The notes under the pieces are model-generated. The model was not told the DNA's origin and did no database searches. It worked only from the letters and a program-made list of their open reading frames with translations. Shown here piece by piece: positions 33,462 to 45,701 of a DNA stretch of 64,000 nucleotides (position 1 is its first letter; every line of letters begins with the position of its first letter). A program made the position numbers and the translations under genes. Origin of the DNA: Rehmannia glutinosa (taxonomy: Eukaryota > Streptophyta > Magnoliopsida > Lamiales > Orobanchaceae); assembly GCA_016081115.2 (NCBI GenBank), contig JABTTQ020002838.1, positions 1 through 64,000 on the forward strand. Direction: 5' to 3'.

Positions 33462-36369
33462 TTAAGATCCATTTGCAGGTGATGAGGATTCCTTGATGTC
33501 GATGTCCTCGACGCCAGCAGTTATTGATGACGATGAATCACACCTACCATCCACCTTCCCGTTGCTGGTTTCCTCATCGGACTCGTTTTCCAGAAAGGAT
33601 CCTTTTCGACGAAGTTCTTTAACCTTGCGAAACTCATCGTAGTGAGCTTTCCTGTGCTCCCTAAAGCTCCTGCGTCTCTGGGTAACTGATAGGTCCAAAT
33701 TAGTGAGAATCAATATTATCTATATTCTATAGGGATAATTACAAAAACTACCCATGAGTTTTGGCCAAAATTGAAAAAAAAAAAACCTTTCAGAATTACA
33801 AAATACCCCTTAAGGTATTATAAAAAAGCCCTTGAGGGATGTATTTTCTTAACAAATAGGGATAATTACAAAAAAAAAAAAAAGAGGTTTTGGCTAATTA
33901 CAGAAAATCCTAGAGATTGTTGAAAATTGCAAAAGACCCCTTGAGATTTGATTTCATCTTACATTCCCTTTCATAAGCAAAGAAACGTTTCACCCCCCCC
34001 CCCCCCGTTATTTATAAAAATATTACAGTTATCCCCTTAAATTTAAGACAGAATCAAACCTGAGTGACTTTTTGTAAATTTAAAACATCTCTAGATTATT
34101 TTGTAATCAGCCCAACTCAGAGCGCGATTGAATATGCTTTCATTTTGAAAATTTGTATTTTGCTAGAGAATAGTGGTGAAAAAATTTTTGGAAGAAAAAA
34201 AATGAATTTTGAGTGTGATTGGATATGAGATGAAAAAGTAATGATGAAAGTTGATTTGATGTAAATATAGTAAAATAATGATTATATATGATTGGTAGTT
34301 AGAAATATGTGAGTGAGTGAATAGTGAATTTTGTGGGAGAATATGTAATAATGATTAGTTTTTGTGAAAAAATGTGTAGATGTGACTGATAAGAAAAAAA
34401 AATGAGAAAAAGTGAAAGTGAGAATAGTATATTTTCTTAAAATTTTCATAAACAATCGCATGTTTGGTCAAAAATTCTCCAGTGAACCAAAATGGAATCT
34501 CACTTAGATCCAATTGCGCCCTCAGGTTTTTATTTTGAAATTATCTCTGACAAATAACCCCTATTGGGGTGCAATTTGTATAATAGAGACATATCAAGGG
34601 GATTTTTGTAATTTTGTAAGATAACGGATTTTTTTTTTCCTGTAATTAGACTAAACCTCAGTGGCATTTTTTCATAATTAACCCTTATATATCTCTCTCC
34701 AGTTAAAAATAAATAAAAATCTCAAACCATATAGCACTAAGCAGATGTTATAATGGTAGGAAGATATGTACAAATAAACATGCCAACAGGAGCAAAAATA
34801 TAACCCTATTTCATCTTAGAGTTTGTAAAGCAATCAAACCCTATGCCGGCTAAACCTTAAAATAAGCTAAACAATTCAGTTGGTCGAACAAACAAAATAT
34901 TTGAAGAACCTGACACAATTATGACAATCAAGTTATGAGAAGTTTGGATTAACAAATTAGATCAAGACAAGAGGGATGCATAACAGAACACAACTATATA
35001 CAGACAAAAGACAAACCTTCCCCATCTTGATCCATTGCATCTACATCATCTTCAGATGATGTCCAGCCAGAGTGATGCAAGTCAGTTTTGCTAGACGAAT
35101 CTACATCATTCAATGCCGAACGTATAGCTTCTGCATGCATTGCATCTTCGAAACAATTTTCGAAACTTCCTTTTCTGGCAGGAGATGATGTATCTACATT
35201 AATGAAGAAAAAAGTTACTCACATGCCAGCGTAGAGCATATCCAAACTCGCCACGCAATGTGGTTCAACTACCTTTAATTATTCATATTTGCAACCATGA
35301 AGCACTTTGCACTCCAAACATTTATTAAATCAGTCTCGGACAAAGCATATACTTCCATGATTATAGCATAAAAGAATTCCAGGGAGCTTTGCACTTATCC
35401 TAGCATGGGCGAGTGTGAAGAATGTTCTAAATTTTCAACCACATCATATAAATTAAGGATAACAAAATACCCCTTGAGGTTTGGACTAATTACAAAATAA
35501 ATCCAGAGATGTTTCAAAATTACAAAAAACTCCCTCAAGTTTGATTATGCCTTAAATTTTAAGGGGATAACTGTAATATTTCTATAAATATCAGGGCTTT
35601 TGAAATATTTTTGCTTATGAAGGGGGAAAATGTAAGACGGAATCAAACCTCAAAGTTTATTTTTGTAATTTTCAAAAACCTTTGGAGTTTTTGTAATTAG
35701 CCCGAATCGAGGGGATTTTTGTAATTATCCCTATAAATTATAGTAAAACCGAGGGGCGCCTATTTTGAAAGGCACTTGCAGCAAAAAAAATAAATAAAGC
35801 TATTACTTTAAGTTAGCAAAACATCATTAGCTATAAGCATAGTCCACAGTATCAATTATAGCCAAAAAAGATTTATCAAGCTCCTCAAATTATTTTACGC
35901 ATTCTTCTCATTTCCTTATTCCTATCAAATGAATAATAGCCGCTAAACCAAATTCAAATATCGTATTTCCACATATGTGCCTGTTACTCCACGAACACAA
36001 GACATTAGCTCACTTGCATGTAGTTCTACAAGGCTAGTCATATATAATCAAATGAAATGTAGGAATAATCACAACGAATCACAATGACAGTTGAATCATC
36101 AATATTGCTGTGTAACATCATAAAACATGACAAAATTAAAGAAGCATCAGATAATCTCTTAAGCATTTTTGACGGAATCCGAATGTCTCTCAAATCACAC
36201 AGAAAACAGAAATATTGAACGAAAATTGATAAACATACCATCATCATCATCAACATCATCGTCATCAATCATAGGATGGTATGGTGTCTTTGGTTCAGTT
36301 ATTTTCTGTCTCACTGGTTTGTTTGCCTCAATTTCTGCTAAATTAGCTTCATCCCATTTCACTGGTGCC
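33462..36369 (-). CDS. Protein phosphatase 1 inhibitor-2 family protein, first exon not resolved
   Basis: Three coding exons on the - strand join in frame: 36369-36239, 35193-35017 and 33685-33462 (stop). The first begins APVKWDEANLAEIEANKPVR and reads on to KITEPKTPYHPMIDDDD, the conserved inhibitor-2 core that binds PP1; the second has SSPARKGSFENCFEDAMHAE and an acidic tail; the third has RRRSFREHRKAHYDEFRKVK, the helix that plugs the PP1 active site (HYDEF). This is a cytosolic/nuclear regulator of type-1 phosphatase. One base and a start codon remain to be supplied by an upstream exon, which should be short and lie between 36370 and about 37760; I could not pin it down. The two introns carry four or more MITE copies, three of them nested. 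Confidence 0.88.
33859..34547. mobile_element. Middle MITE of the nest, inserted into the outer one
   Basis: First-subfamily copy with left end GGGATAATTACAAAAA and right end TTTGAAATTATCTC. The duplication is TAACAAATA (33850-33858) and TGACAAATA (34548-34556), 8 of 9 identical. It contains a run of 14 C (33993-34006) and is itself interrupted at 34121. Confidence 0.75.
34121..34520. mobile_element. Inner element of the nest, TIR [AG]GCGC[GA]ATTG
   Basis: 400 bp between AGCGCGATTGAATATG and its rough inverse CCAATTGCGCC, inserted inside the middle MITE. CTCAG lies on both sides (34116-34120, 34521-34525), a candidate 5-bp duplication. The interior is A-rich and non-coding. Superfamily uncertain. 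Confidence 0.6.
35456..35731. mobile_element. Mutator-like MITE (intron of the inhibitor-2 gene)
   Basis: 276 bp, perfect 9-bp duplication TATAAATTA (35447-35455 and 35732-35740). The first base of the left end is changed (AGGATAAC), the right end is AATTATCCC. Lies between exons 36239 and 35193. Confidence 0.85.
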
Positions 36370-38150
36370 CTGAACCACAAATTAATTGCCAGCATCAGCG
36401 TAAATTGTATTAGAACAGAAAAAAAAAAAATCATATCAGCAAGAAATTCATATTCGCCTAGAAAAATCTCCACCCACACAGAAAATGTAAATGTAATTAA
36501 ACAAAAAGAAAACAATATACCGCTATATGTCTAACATGTTGGAAAAGTCCAATCTTTCACTGACAAACAATGGCACCAGTCGGAAACCATGCCTTACTGT
36601 CTGCATTCTTAATATGCAATCGATCATGCATGTATAACAGATAAATGATGCGATCCTCCTCTCAACCTAAGTTACTTAATACTTGCTATCCTCGCGCATT
36701 ATGACATGTTTAAGCAACAAAGACACAATCAGTGGACTTCATAATGCCAAACTTCCAGCCACCACAGCTGAACTGAAGACATCAAACAAAAAATCGGCAT
36801 AACGTGCAAGAGATACAACAGACACTTAGCCGCTAATCCTACCTTTAGGTCATTGTCATTTTGAAGCTCAAAATCTATAAAATGACAGACGTAAGAGACG
36901 AATAAACGTCACAAGCACAAGTCAAAATCTGAAAATGGCCATAAACAAAGCATATTAAAAGAACTTAATGGATTTCAACAATCTATAATCCTTTGAGATT
37001 GCCAAATTTCAATCAGCAACAGACAGATGATTTATCATACTATAACAAGGAAACAAACCTACTATTGACTTCGCATTGTCAAGCCTAAGAACATGTCATA
37101 CAAAGAGGGGGGGAAAAAAGACTAACCGGCGCATAATTCATAAAGTATACTGCACCATTTGAAAACAATTATTAAATTAAAGTACATCAATTAATACAAT
37201 CATTTAAGCACATCTTCAACATTTTAACCACTTTGGAATTTCACCAATTATTTTAAAACTAAACAGAGAGAGTTCATGTACCAAAAATTTTCCTCACATT
37301 GGAATTGATAAACAGTGCAAAAAAGCCCTAACAACAAGCTCCAAATAAATGCTCGCTTTCGCACTTCTATAATCAATACCATATGAACTGGTACATAAGC
37401 AAATACTGAATAATCAAATCAAATCACTACCGAATCAAAAAAAAAAATCAAATTCAAGATTATATCCACCGAAAAAAAAAATTGAAGCGGAAAGACGAGG
37501 TCAAAACCGATAATTTCACAAGGCTAAATCTGTAGATCATGCGATCAGAAATTGACTCCGCATAGCGAAGAACATTGTCATACATTTCAGGAAGAAAACG
37601 ATGGGTTTCTTTTCCAGCCCCTTTTGCTGGTTCTCGAGAGCTTGTGGTGGTATGGAATGCAAGTAAAATATGGTGGCCCTCTTTTCTTCTCTTCTTTCTT
37701 GACAGGATTTTCTTTGCTTTCCCCAAAATGGGACATACATAAAATGACAAATATGCCTAAGTTGACCAGGAGGGTTCTGCGGTTCGGCCGGGTTGAATCG
37801 GAATATCCAGAGCAAAAAAAATAAAAATAAATTGGTGGCAATTCGATCATCAAGTCGGTTTCGTGTTTGATTTCGGGTTGATTTCGGGTTACGCTTAAAA
37901 TACTACTTTTCGGGCAAATTGGTATCATCGTGTCAGATTCGTGCTCGTGTTTGTGTTTCTCTCAGTAACCCCATGTCGGGGTATTGTGTCGTGTCAGAGA
38001 TTGCCACCTCTATAACTATCCCTCACAAAAAAGGAAAAAAAAAAGGGTTCGCAAGAAATTTGGATTTTTTTCTTTTTTTTCGATTGGTTTGGTTTTGTCT
38101 TTAAAACTACACATAATTCGATTGATATAGTCATCTAAATATGTCTATGT
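36370..38150. other. 5' region of the inhibitor-2 gene, first exon not located
   Basis: The transcription start is likely near 37700-37760, where base composition changes from AT-rich intron to mixed sequence, but neither TATA box nor a start codon followed by a good donor site was found with certainty. Beyond that nothing is recognised up to the 5S-like repeat. Confidence 0.35.
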
Positions 38151-38304
38151 TAGGCTTTGGTCTAACGTCCTGTCTGCAATGGCTTTAAAGAGGCGCGAGG
38201 CGCGGCCTGCGATTCAAACTCGTGACCGCTGGATTGCACAGTTAAATGAGAGCTTAAAGGATTTGATATGGACTACATATACAAACAGATGCATCTTTTT
38301 TTCT

Positions 38305-38410
38305 GGTGCCCATTACATAGCACCATTACATAGAAACTCTGAGGTTAAGTATGTTTGGCCTCGAGTAGACATGAGATGGGTGACCTCCTGGGAAGTTTTC
38401 CAGTAAGTAC
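38305..38410 (+). repeat. 5S rRNA-derived repeat (SINE3/Cassandra-like)
   Basis: GAAACTCTGAGGTTAAGTAT and GAGATGGGTGACCTCCTGGG follow the order and spacing of the 5S rRNA 3' half (the promoter and loop region of plant 5S), with upstream GCACCATTACAT in the position of the 5S GCACC... block. Divergence is too high for a functional 5S gene and no tandem copies exist. Best explained as a 5S-derived SINE or a piece of a Cassandra-type LTR, both of which carry 5S sequence. Confidence 0.7.
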
Positions 38411-38578
38411 GCGAGTGAGGACAAAATGTGCTAGAAAAGACTCGTGTTGATTTGTATAGACAGTCGTCAATCCAGTAAAGCGTTTTAGGTCCAATAGTCT
38501 ACAATATTGTGAATCTACCTAAATGTGTGCACTTTTTAGCATTAAAAGCAAAAGTGTAAATAATCTCTCACTCACAAG

Positions 38579-39897
38579 TAGGGGTGTGCACGGTCCGGTC
38601 TAGTCCAGAGATTTAGAAATCTCCAGAGCCGTCCCAAAGTTCGGAGATCCCAAAATTACATCTCTAGAACCGAACCATAAAAAAAATCTCCGTCCCGAAA
38701 GTTCAGTACGAAGATTCGGTTCTAATGGGACGGTACGGAACGGTTCGGAGAAATAGAGATTCAAATATTTCACAAATAAAATACACAAAAAATATGAAAA
38801 GAAAAACCAGTGTAAAAATCATTAAACGGTTATACATTCAATCATTTTTTAGTGCAATTTCAAAAATACATACTAAAACTATTAGTACTATATGAGTTTA
38901 AATTTTTGACATTTTATATTTAACTTATACATAAAATTTCTTTAATTCATATTTAAATGCTAAAATTTTAATATTGTAATTATAAATCTTTCTTTCATGA
39001 TATAGACTATATATACTACATATTAGTTTAATATCAATTTAACTTTTAAATCGTTTTTATCTAATTTATAGCTAAAAGTATTGATTTTTCTTTTTAAATT
39101 TTAACATAATATGTTTCAGATATTATGTTATTCGTAATAGTAGTAAAAGTGTAGAATCACAACGAATGACAAATTTAGTAGCCTCTATTACACAATAATA
39201 TTCTATAATCTTGGCACATTGCCATTGACTCTTGACTTAGGAAAAATATAATTGACTAATAACTTTGATAAACTAATATGAAACAAAAATCTATATTCTC
39301 AATGCTTAATTTCTTGGTTTGATGATTACTATAGTTTATGTGCAATGTACTAATCATTTAACTAATTTTAATTTAATTAATTTTCTTGATTAGATGATGA
39401 GTCTAGTTATGATCCTTAATAAGTAAAATATCATCAAATTTAAATAATTTCTACAAATCAAATATGATTTTATAATTTCATTTATTGGTTCATTTAAATA
39501 AACTAATATGAGTATAAGACGTAACTATTAGTGAATTAAATATATATTCAATTATTCATTTGATATATTGATAAAATATGCCAAATTTTTAATTTGATAA
39601 TTTTTAGTATTATATATAGTATTGAATTTCAAAGGGAAATTTAGTTAATTCAATATCAAAATATAAATAAGATAAAAATATTATATATGTATATATAAAA
39701 ATTATTTTAAAATCGGTTCTAGTTTCGGATATTCGGTTCGGCATGGTTCTCGGTGTGTATATTTGAAAAATCTCCAGAACCGTACCATGTATATTTTTGG
39801 GACGGTTCGGTTCAGAGAAAGTAAAAAAATCAACGGATATTTACAGTTCGGATATCAGTTCGAGTTCGGTGATCTCCAAGTCCCATGCACACCCCTA
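38579..39897. mobile_element. hAT-like non-autonomous element, 1.3 kb
   Basis: Inverted ends TAGGGGTGTGCA / TGCACACCCCTA and a perfect 8-bp duplication CTCACAAG (38571-38578, 39898-39905). The ends continue as a longer inverted repeat rich in CGGTTCGG-type words; the core is AT-rich and codes for nothing. Confidence 0.9.
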
Positions 39898-40172
39898 CTC
39901 ACAAGTGTAATAGTGAAAAGAATTTGTGCATATATATGTGATTTAGTTGAATGAAAACACACACACATGGTTTCTCTCATTTTGAATCTATATTCAGACT
40001 TCGTTGATTGCAATTAGTACTACACTATTATTATTTACATTTGCTTGAGTTTTAGCATACTGGTTCTAACACATGATTTATCACTTGCTTAAAATACTGC
40101 ATTTGCTAAAAGAAGAAATTATCCACAACAAGCAAAATATTTTTGAACTCAAAAATTCTTGTTTAATAAAAA

Positions 40173-43100
40173 CTAGCAGTCCACCCGTGCGATGCACGGA
40201 TTATAGATTAAGTCAAGATAATTTTAATATATTAATTATTTTAATTAACTGAAATGTAAAGATAAATATAGATGAAAACTACAAAATAATAGAAGAAATT
40301 ACTGACACATGACGAAAATTATGTAAATACACTACATAACTTATTAGACAAAAAACCCCAACAAATTATGTTGGACCAGAAAACACTGATACTCGAAAGT
40401 ATAAGAAAAACAATAAGAATATAACATTTTTTTACCGTAATTCATTGAGGAATTTCATCTAAATGCATTTTCTTATGACCATCATTAAAAGGGTCATGTG
40501 AATCTTCATCATTCGTTAAATCAATAAATGTAGCGACGCTCGTGCCTTAACTGAAGAAAATCGTGGAAATTAATAATTTCTCCTATTCCGTAATGTTGTG
40601 TTTGTTGCAAAATAATATTTTTGAATTAATTATTTATTACTTGGAATTTTTTTAAAAAAATAAATTTGAAATAATGACTAAAAATATCATATCATTTGTG
40701 ATATCTGTCAAAAGAAAAATGATGCATATGTAAAATTATTATCATAGAACATTCAATATTATAGCATTAACGGAATAGGGATGACCAAATAAATTATTTA
40801 CGATAGATGAATCATTAATTAAACAAACTAAAAAAATAAATAATTTTTTCCAAGAAATTAAGAGTTCCTATTATTGAGCCCAAATATAATGGACCAAATG
40901 CAAAAAAGAACATCATTAGAAAAATGGGAGCCCAAAATTTATTTTTTAAAACACCAAATTGGTCCTCTATTATTAGGCTAAATAAACATAATACAGAGTC
41001 CACGTGAAAAATTCTACAGAGGTTAGAAACATAGGCCCAAACGAAAAAATATTGCACTTCACATTCACCCAAATCGGCACAAAGACTCATGTTTTAATCA
41101 GCCAAATTAAAATCAAAACCCTTATTCTTGAAAGCAACACACACAAAAATCACTCTCTGCATTCATTTCTACAACTACAATAGATCAAACAATTCATGTT
41201 ATATTTTTATTTTTATGGTTTCTTAGTGCAAGGGATAATCAGATCTATGTTCATTTGTAACAGATAGGACTCTTCTTTGGTTAGGGTTCTTTACAGAATT
41301 ACAGGTAAAAAAAAAACATCAGATGTGTGATTTTGTTTTTGTAATGTGTCTTGTTATAAATTTATTTTTAGGGATTTGTTGAGGAAAAAAATCAGATACA
41401 TGTTATTTTCTAAAATATCTCAACTATCTTCGACTTTTAGGATTTTTGTAAGGCTATAAATTTCAAATTGAAATTATTTTGCTTCGGTTCTGGGTCAATT
41501 ATTTTGTATTTATGTTTTTTTCATATATATATATATATAATCTCCTTAAATATATCTGATAGTTATTCGGTCTGTAGGGTTTGTTTAAGGGAAAACACTC
41601 CGAAAACATGTTTTTCTAATATTTCTGCCTAAATTTTGATTTTTAGTGTTTTTTTGGTCAAATTTTGTTGAGGTGAGTATACATTTTATATTCTACATAA
41701 TTGATGTATATTTTTACTTTTGTATTTTAAGTCACAACAGAGGTAATAAATTGTTGCTCTTGGGGAATTATTTTTTATTCTCAACATGTACCTCTTCAAT
41801 TTAACTTTAGCATTACATGTGCAAAACACACTGATGAGGTCAATGCTGGTAGTGTTGTTAATGGTGTTTTTGCCTTATCTTTTAATTTAGTATTAATTGC
41901 AGTATGTTTTTCCAGATTAGGACATAAAATTATCATTTTTTTACATTTTGAGCTACATCAATACAATTACTTTGATTTCTGTGGAATCTCAGGGTCATGT
42001 TGCTGATGGAAAATTTTGATCATTTGCACAATTGCTGAAGAAAAAGGTCAGGAAATTATAAAATTTGGAAACGGGGGCATGCTTGGAGCATGTTGTGAAG
42101 TTAAATTTCGTCACGCACATATGGAGCACAAGCAAGAAATCAACACTATATTGTACTTAAGATATATGTATTTTTTGACAATTATTTTGAATTATGTTTT
42201 TAGCCTGGTGTCGATTTTTATTTAAGAATTCCCAATATTTTCAGTTCGGATGAACATATACAATTATTTTTTGGGATTTCTATGTTAATGTCTTTCTGGC
42301 AATTGTTCGGTTCTATACCGAACATTCAAAAAAATTCTTATCTAAAATTTTCTAATGGCAGGTTGGAATTTGAAGGAGGTCATTGAAGGATGGGGCATGG
42401 TAAGCTTATATTTAGCATTTCGTGAACATGTTTTTTTCTCTCTGCTTTAGAGTTATTAAATTCTCATTTGGGTACTTTGCTATTTATTTTTGTTTAGTTT
42501 TATAGATCTGTTCTTTTCTGGATCGATTAATTGTTCTTAGCTTGTAAATTTTATTTATCAAGTTCGTGACTTTTTAGAAAAAAAAAATATTCTTTGATTT
42601 GATTGTCTACTTTTTTGAAGAATACTATTTTTTTACAAAAACTAAAAAAACCCAACTTTTAGTTGATTCATTCCGGATAAATATTTTTTTAAATATATTT
42701 TTTTTCAATTTCATTTTTCTTATTTTTAATTCATGAGAAATATACTTTCATTGTCAAGTTTTGAGAACTGATTTTTCTTATTTTGCTGCCTTGCTTCTGG
42801 TGACCCGAAGTATGTAGAGATAACAAACAAAAAGTTTCAAGATGGCTGAAATCGTCCCCATTTCTAGCAGAAACTTCTTCCTTTGGTTTAGTGGTAAAAT
42901 TCTCTTCCTCCTCAGAGTCATCATCCTAAAACAGTAGAAGATTGCATTAATAGGAGGAGGGTAGAATCAACATATGCCTAAAAAAAACAGTAAAATCAAT
43001 ATATAAATTATTAGGCTCAATGAGGACTTCAAGAACTACTTTGGAAATTAAACTAATTTGTACAAAAAATTAAAAATGCATCGTTTCTTGAAATTAAGTG

Positions 43101-44215
43101 TGATCTGCATATACCTCTTACTCTTACAAATCTTGCTTTATCCTCCGCGTCCACGGCTGCGAAATTAGAATGCTCGAATTCCCCGTTTTCTTCTTGTTCT
43201 TTGTGTCGATTTTTATTCTGAAAATCTTGTTGGATACATGCAATCGTATAGGAGCTGTATGAAAGAAGGTATTAAAACTTTTGATTGGAAGATGTGAAAT
43301 GCAGCTGTTTGGAAAAATAAGACTAAATTATTGAGTACTGAAAAAGGCTGTTACAGGACTAATTATAGCAAATGAGAAGAACAAAACTTGAAAAAGAAAA
43401 AAAGAACAAATGCACATTAGAACATTAAAAAGCCGAACTAAAAGAACAATTATACATACATGTGTGTCATGAAATAGGTATTCCAGGCGAAAAACTCTTG
43501 AGTTGTCTCCATATGCACGTAACTATATACTCGAACCTGTCAACTCCAAGTTCACAGAACATCTCCATCTTTGGATCCTTACCTAATGTGAACAATGGAG
43601 CAATGCTAGAGAATTTTGGTTATTTAATTAGCAGCATAATTCCTGTATGTTTATTAACAGTGATGATGCCTATTTATACAGAAGTAATTTCGGGTTAGCT
43701 GCCCAAGAATATTTATATTCTTGTATTATTTTTTTGAAATGTATTGTATAATAAACTTTTCAGTGTTGGTGTTTTGAAATTTTGGCTGTATAGAGACATG
43801 AATTTAATTCTTATGCCATTCGATTTAGCTGCCCAAGATGTATAGTACACAAAAATTTAATATTTATTAAGTATGTTTTTTGTTCCCAATACATAAAAAT
43901 ATAATATTTGTTAATGAAATCCACACATGAGTATATGATTTTTGTTCCCAAGATAAGTCACAGTCCAATTGCCTGAAAATGTGGCTGCATTTTGAATTTG
44001 AAAAGAACGATCTAATGTTCATATATTAATGAATCCCAGCTGCTACCATTCAAAGCCCGAATTCCTATATCATATGCCGATTCTCAATACAGAAATGTAA
44101 ATAATAACAACTTTTACTTTTATTTTTTCTAGAGAATTTCCAAAATTAGAAACTGGATTTTGGCGGGAACTTACTAAAAATACCACTATTCAATTTATAT
44201 ATATATATATATAGA
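40173..44215 (-). mobile_element. Probable non-autonomous Helitron
   Basis: Read on the - strand, it ends in a small hairpin (CCGTGC-ATC-GCACGG) about 11 bases before CTAG followed by T (left border 40173), the standard 3' end of plant Helitrons. A candidate start TCTATATATATATA preceded by A is at 44215, giving 4.0 kb. The inside has no Rep/helicase frame but carries pieces that look like captured gene parts, for example - strand acidic DDDSEEEENFTTKPKEE near 42840-42930 and FQNKNRHKEQEENGEF near 43110-43240. The right border is the less certain one. Confidence 0.5.
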
Positions 44216-45701
44216 TATAGATATCTATTTCTTTTTACGAAAATTTAGCCTACTGGCCCAATTTAACAAAAAGGTTCATTACATCTCTACACCTATAGAC
44301 CTTTAAAGTTATTTATTTTTTAAATTTGAACTAATATAAATTATTGCAATTTTCAATTTTGTGTGGCCACCAACTTTCATTTAATAGGGCTAAAGAAAAT
44401 GAACAGAGACACACAACGAAAAAAAAAAATTAGTTTCCGGGCTACTTATTATCACCATTATTTTATATTCCACATAAGGTGAAAAAAAAGGATATTTATC
44501 CGGTTCGGGCTCAAATGAGTGTATTTCGGATTTTGGGTCGTAACGTGGACTCGATCTGGGTCAGAAGCAAAGAGCATTATCGGTATTCCGCCCATTAAAT
44601 CAGGAAATTGGGGCCAACAGATCTGAATACTCGAAATAAATTTTCAAAGGCAAATACACAAACACCTTTGGGGAGCTCTTCAATTCACTTTTTTTCAGTA
44701 CCCCACATAAACACAGAGGTACGAATTTCTATTTCTTAATGCATTCCTCGCTTTATGCTTATTCTTTTTTGAATTTTTCGGAATTACGTGATTTGATTTT
44801 TTTTTTTCTGGAGTTTGTTGCCTTTGCAATTTTTTCTTGATCCGGATGTTTCTATTGATTTTTGTTGTTTCTTGGTGATGGAGTAAGCCTTGTTTGCGTA
44901 AATTTGTGTTGTTGGAATGATGCGTTGATTTGTTTTGGGTCAATTGAAGTTGAGATCTTCATGATCATATGGTGCTGTGCCTTTTTTTTTTTTTTTTTTA
45001 AATTGATTTTTCTGATGAGATTTGGATATATGGTTATTGAATTTTAAGAAATATTAGGTGGCGGGATTCACTGTCAAAGTGTTTGTATTCCACCAGTTTA
45101 CTTTGTGTTTCCTCGAGGGATTTAACTGTAATAATTACTTATGATGAAACAAATCTAGGTGATCGATGCCTATGGTAGCAGAGGGGAGAATAGAATGCAT
45201 AAGAAATGAGGCATGTTTGTGGTACAATTTTTTCAGCTATGATTAATACAATCATGGATCTATTTTAACTTAAAAAATCGGACTATCAATTATGCATTTC
45301 ATAAGAAGGCTCTTTTCCTGAGGCGTAAAAATGACACTCTTCTTGCAAACTAATCTTTGTTTACTGTATGTCACTATGTATTAATATGTGGATTATACAA
45401 ATAGGCTTAATAGTTAGTTTTGGGGTGAATTGGTACTAGTTCTGTACATGGGTTGCACAAAAGATTAAATATGCTTCGTCATGTTGACTGATATCTAAGT
45501 AATTATGAAGAGTGAGGATATAGTACAACTGCTATCGCTGGACAATAATGAAGTTAAACTTTTCTATTGCTCTTCCTGTTCTATCTGTTTTTTTCTTATA
45601 GGTGTTGATGTATTCTTTTTATGGCAGTTTATACAATTGCAAGATACTGAATTCCTAGTTTCTCACAAAGGCTTAATAGAAGACACAATAGGAAAATCAG
45701 G
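44216..45701 (+). other. 5' region of the ARFRP1-type gene
   Basis: No protein-coding content. A 5' untranslated exon ending near 44718 and an intron up to about 45600 (TTTTTTTCTTATAG at 45587-45600) would fit this gene family, but this is only suggested by splice-like borders. Confidence 0.3.

Larger units (their letters stand above)
33732..34684. mobile_element. Outer MITE of a three-level nest
   Basis: A second-subfamily copy: GGGATAATTACAAAAACTAC at 33732, right part from 34557 (TAACCCCTATTGGGGTGCAA) to TTCATAATTAACCC at 34684. It is split at TAACAAATA by another copy of the same family. Flanks TTCTATA and TTATATATC give no perfect duplication. Confidence 0.75.

Noticed and set aside
36169..36534. 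Plus-strand frame rich in Ser over an inhibitor-2 exon
   Set aside because: It is antisense to the Asp-rich exon (TCATCATCA-type triplets) and has no support.
40173..44215. Host gene inside the Helitron region (for example 42016-42225)
   Set aside because: Short frames only, no domain, no consistent splice pattern in frame; better read as captured pieces.
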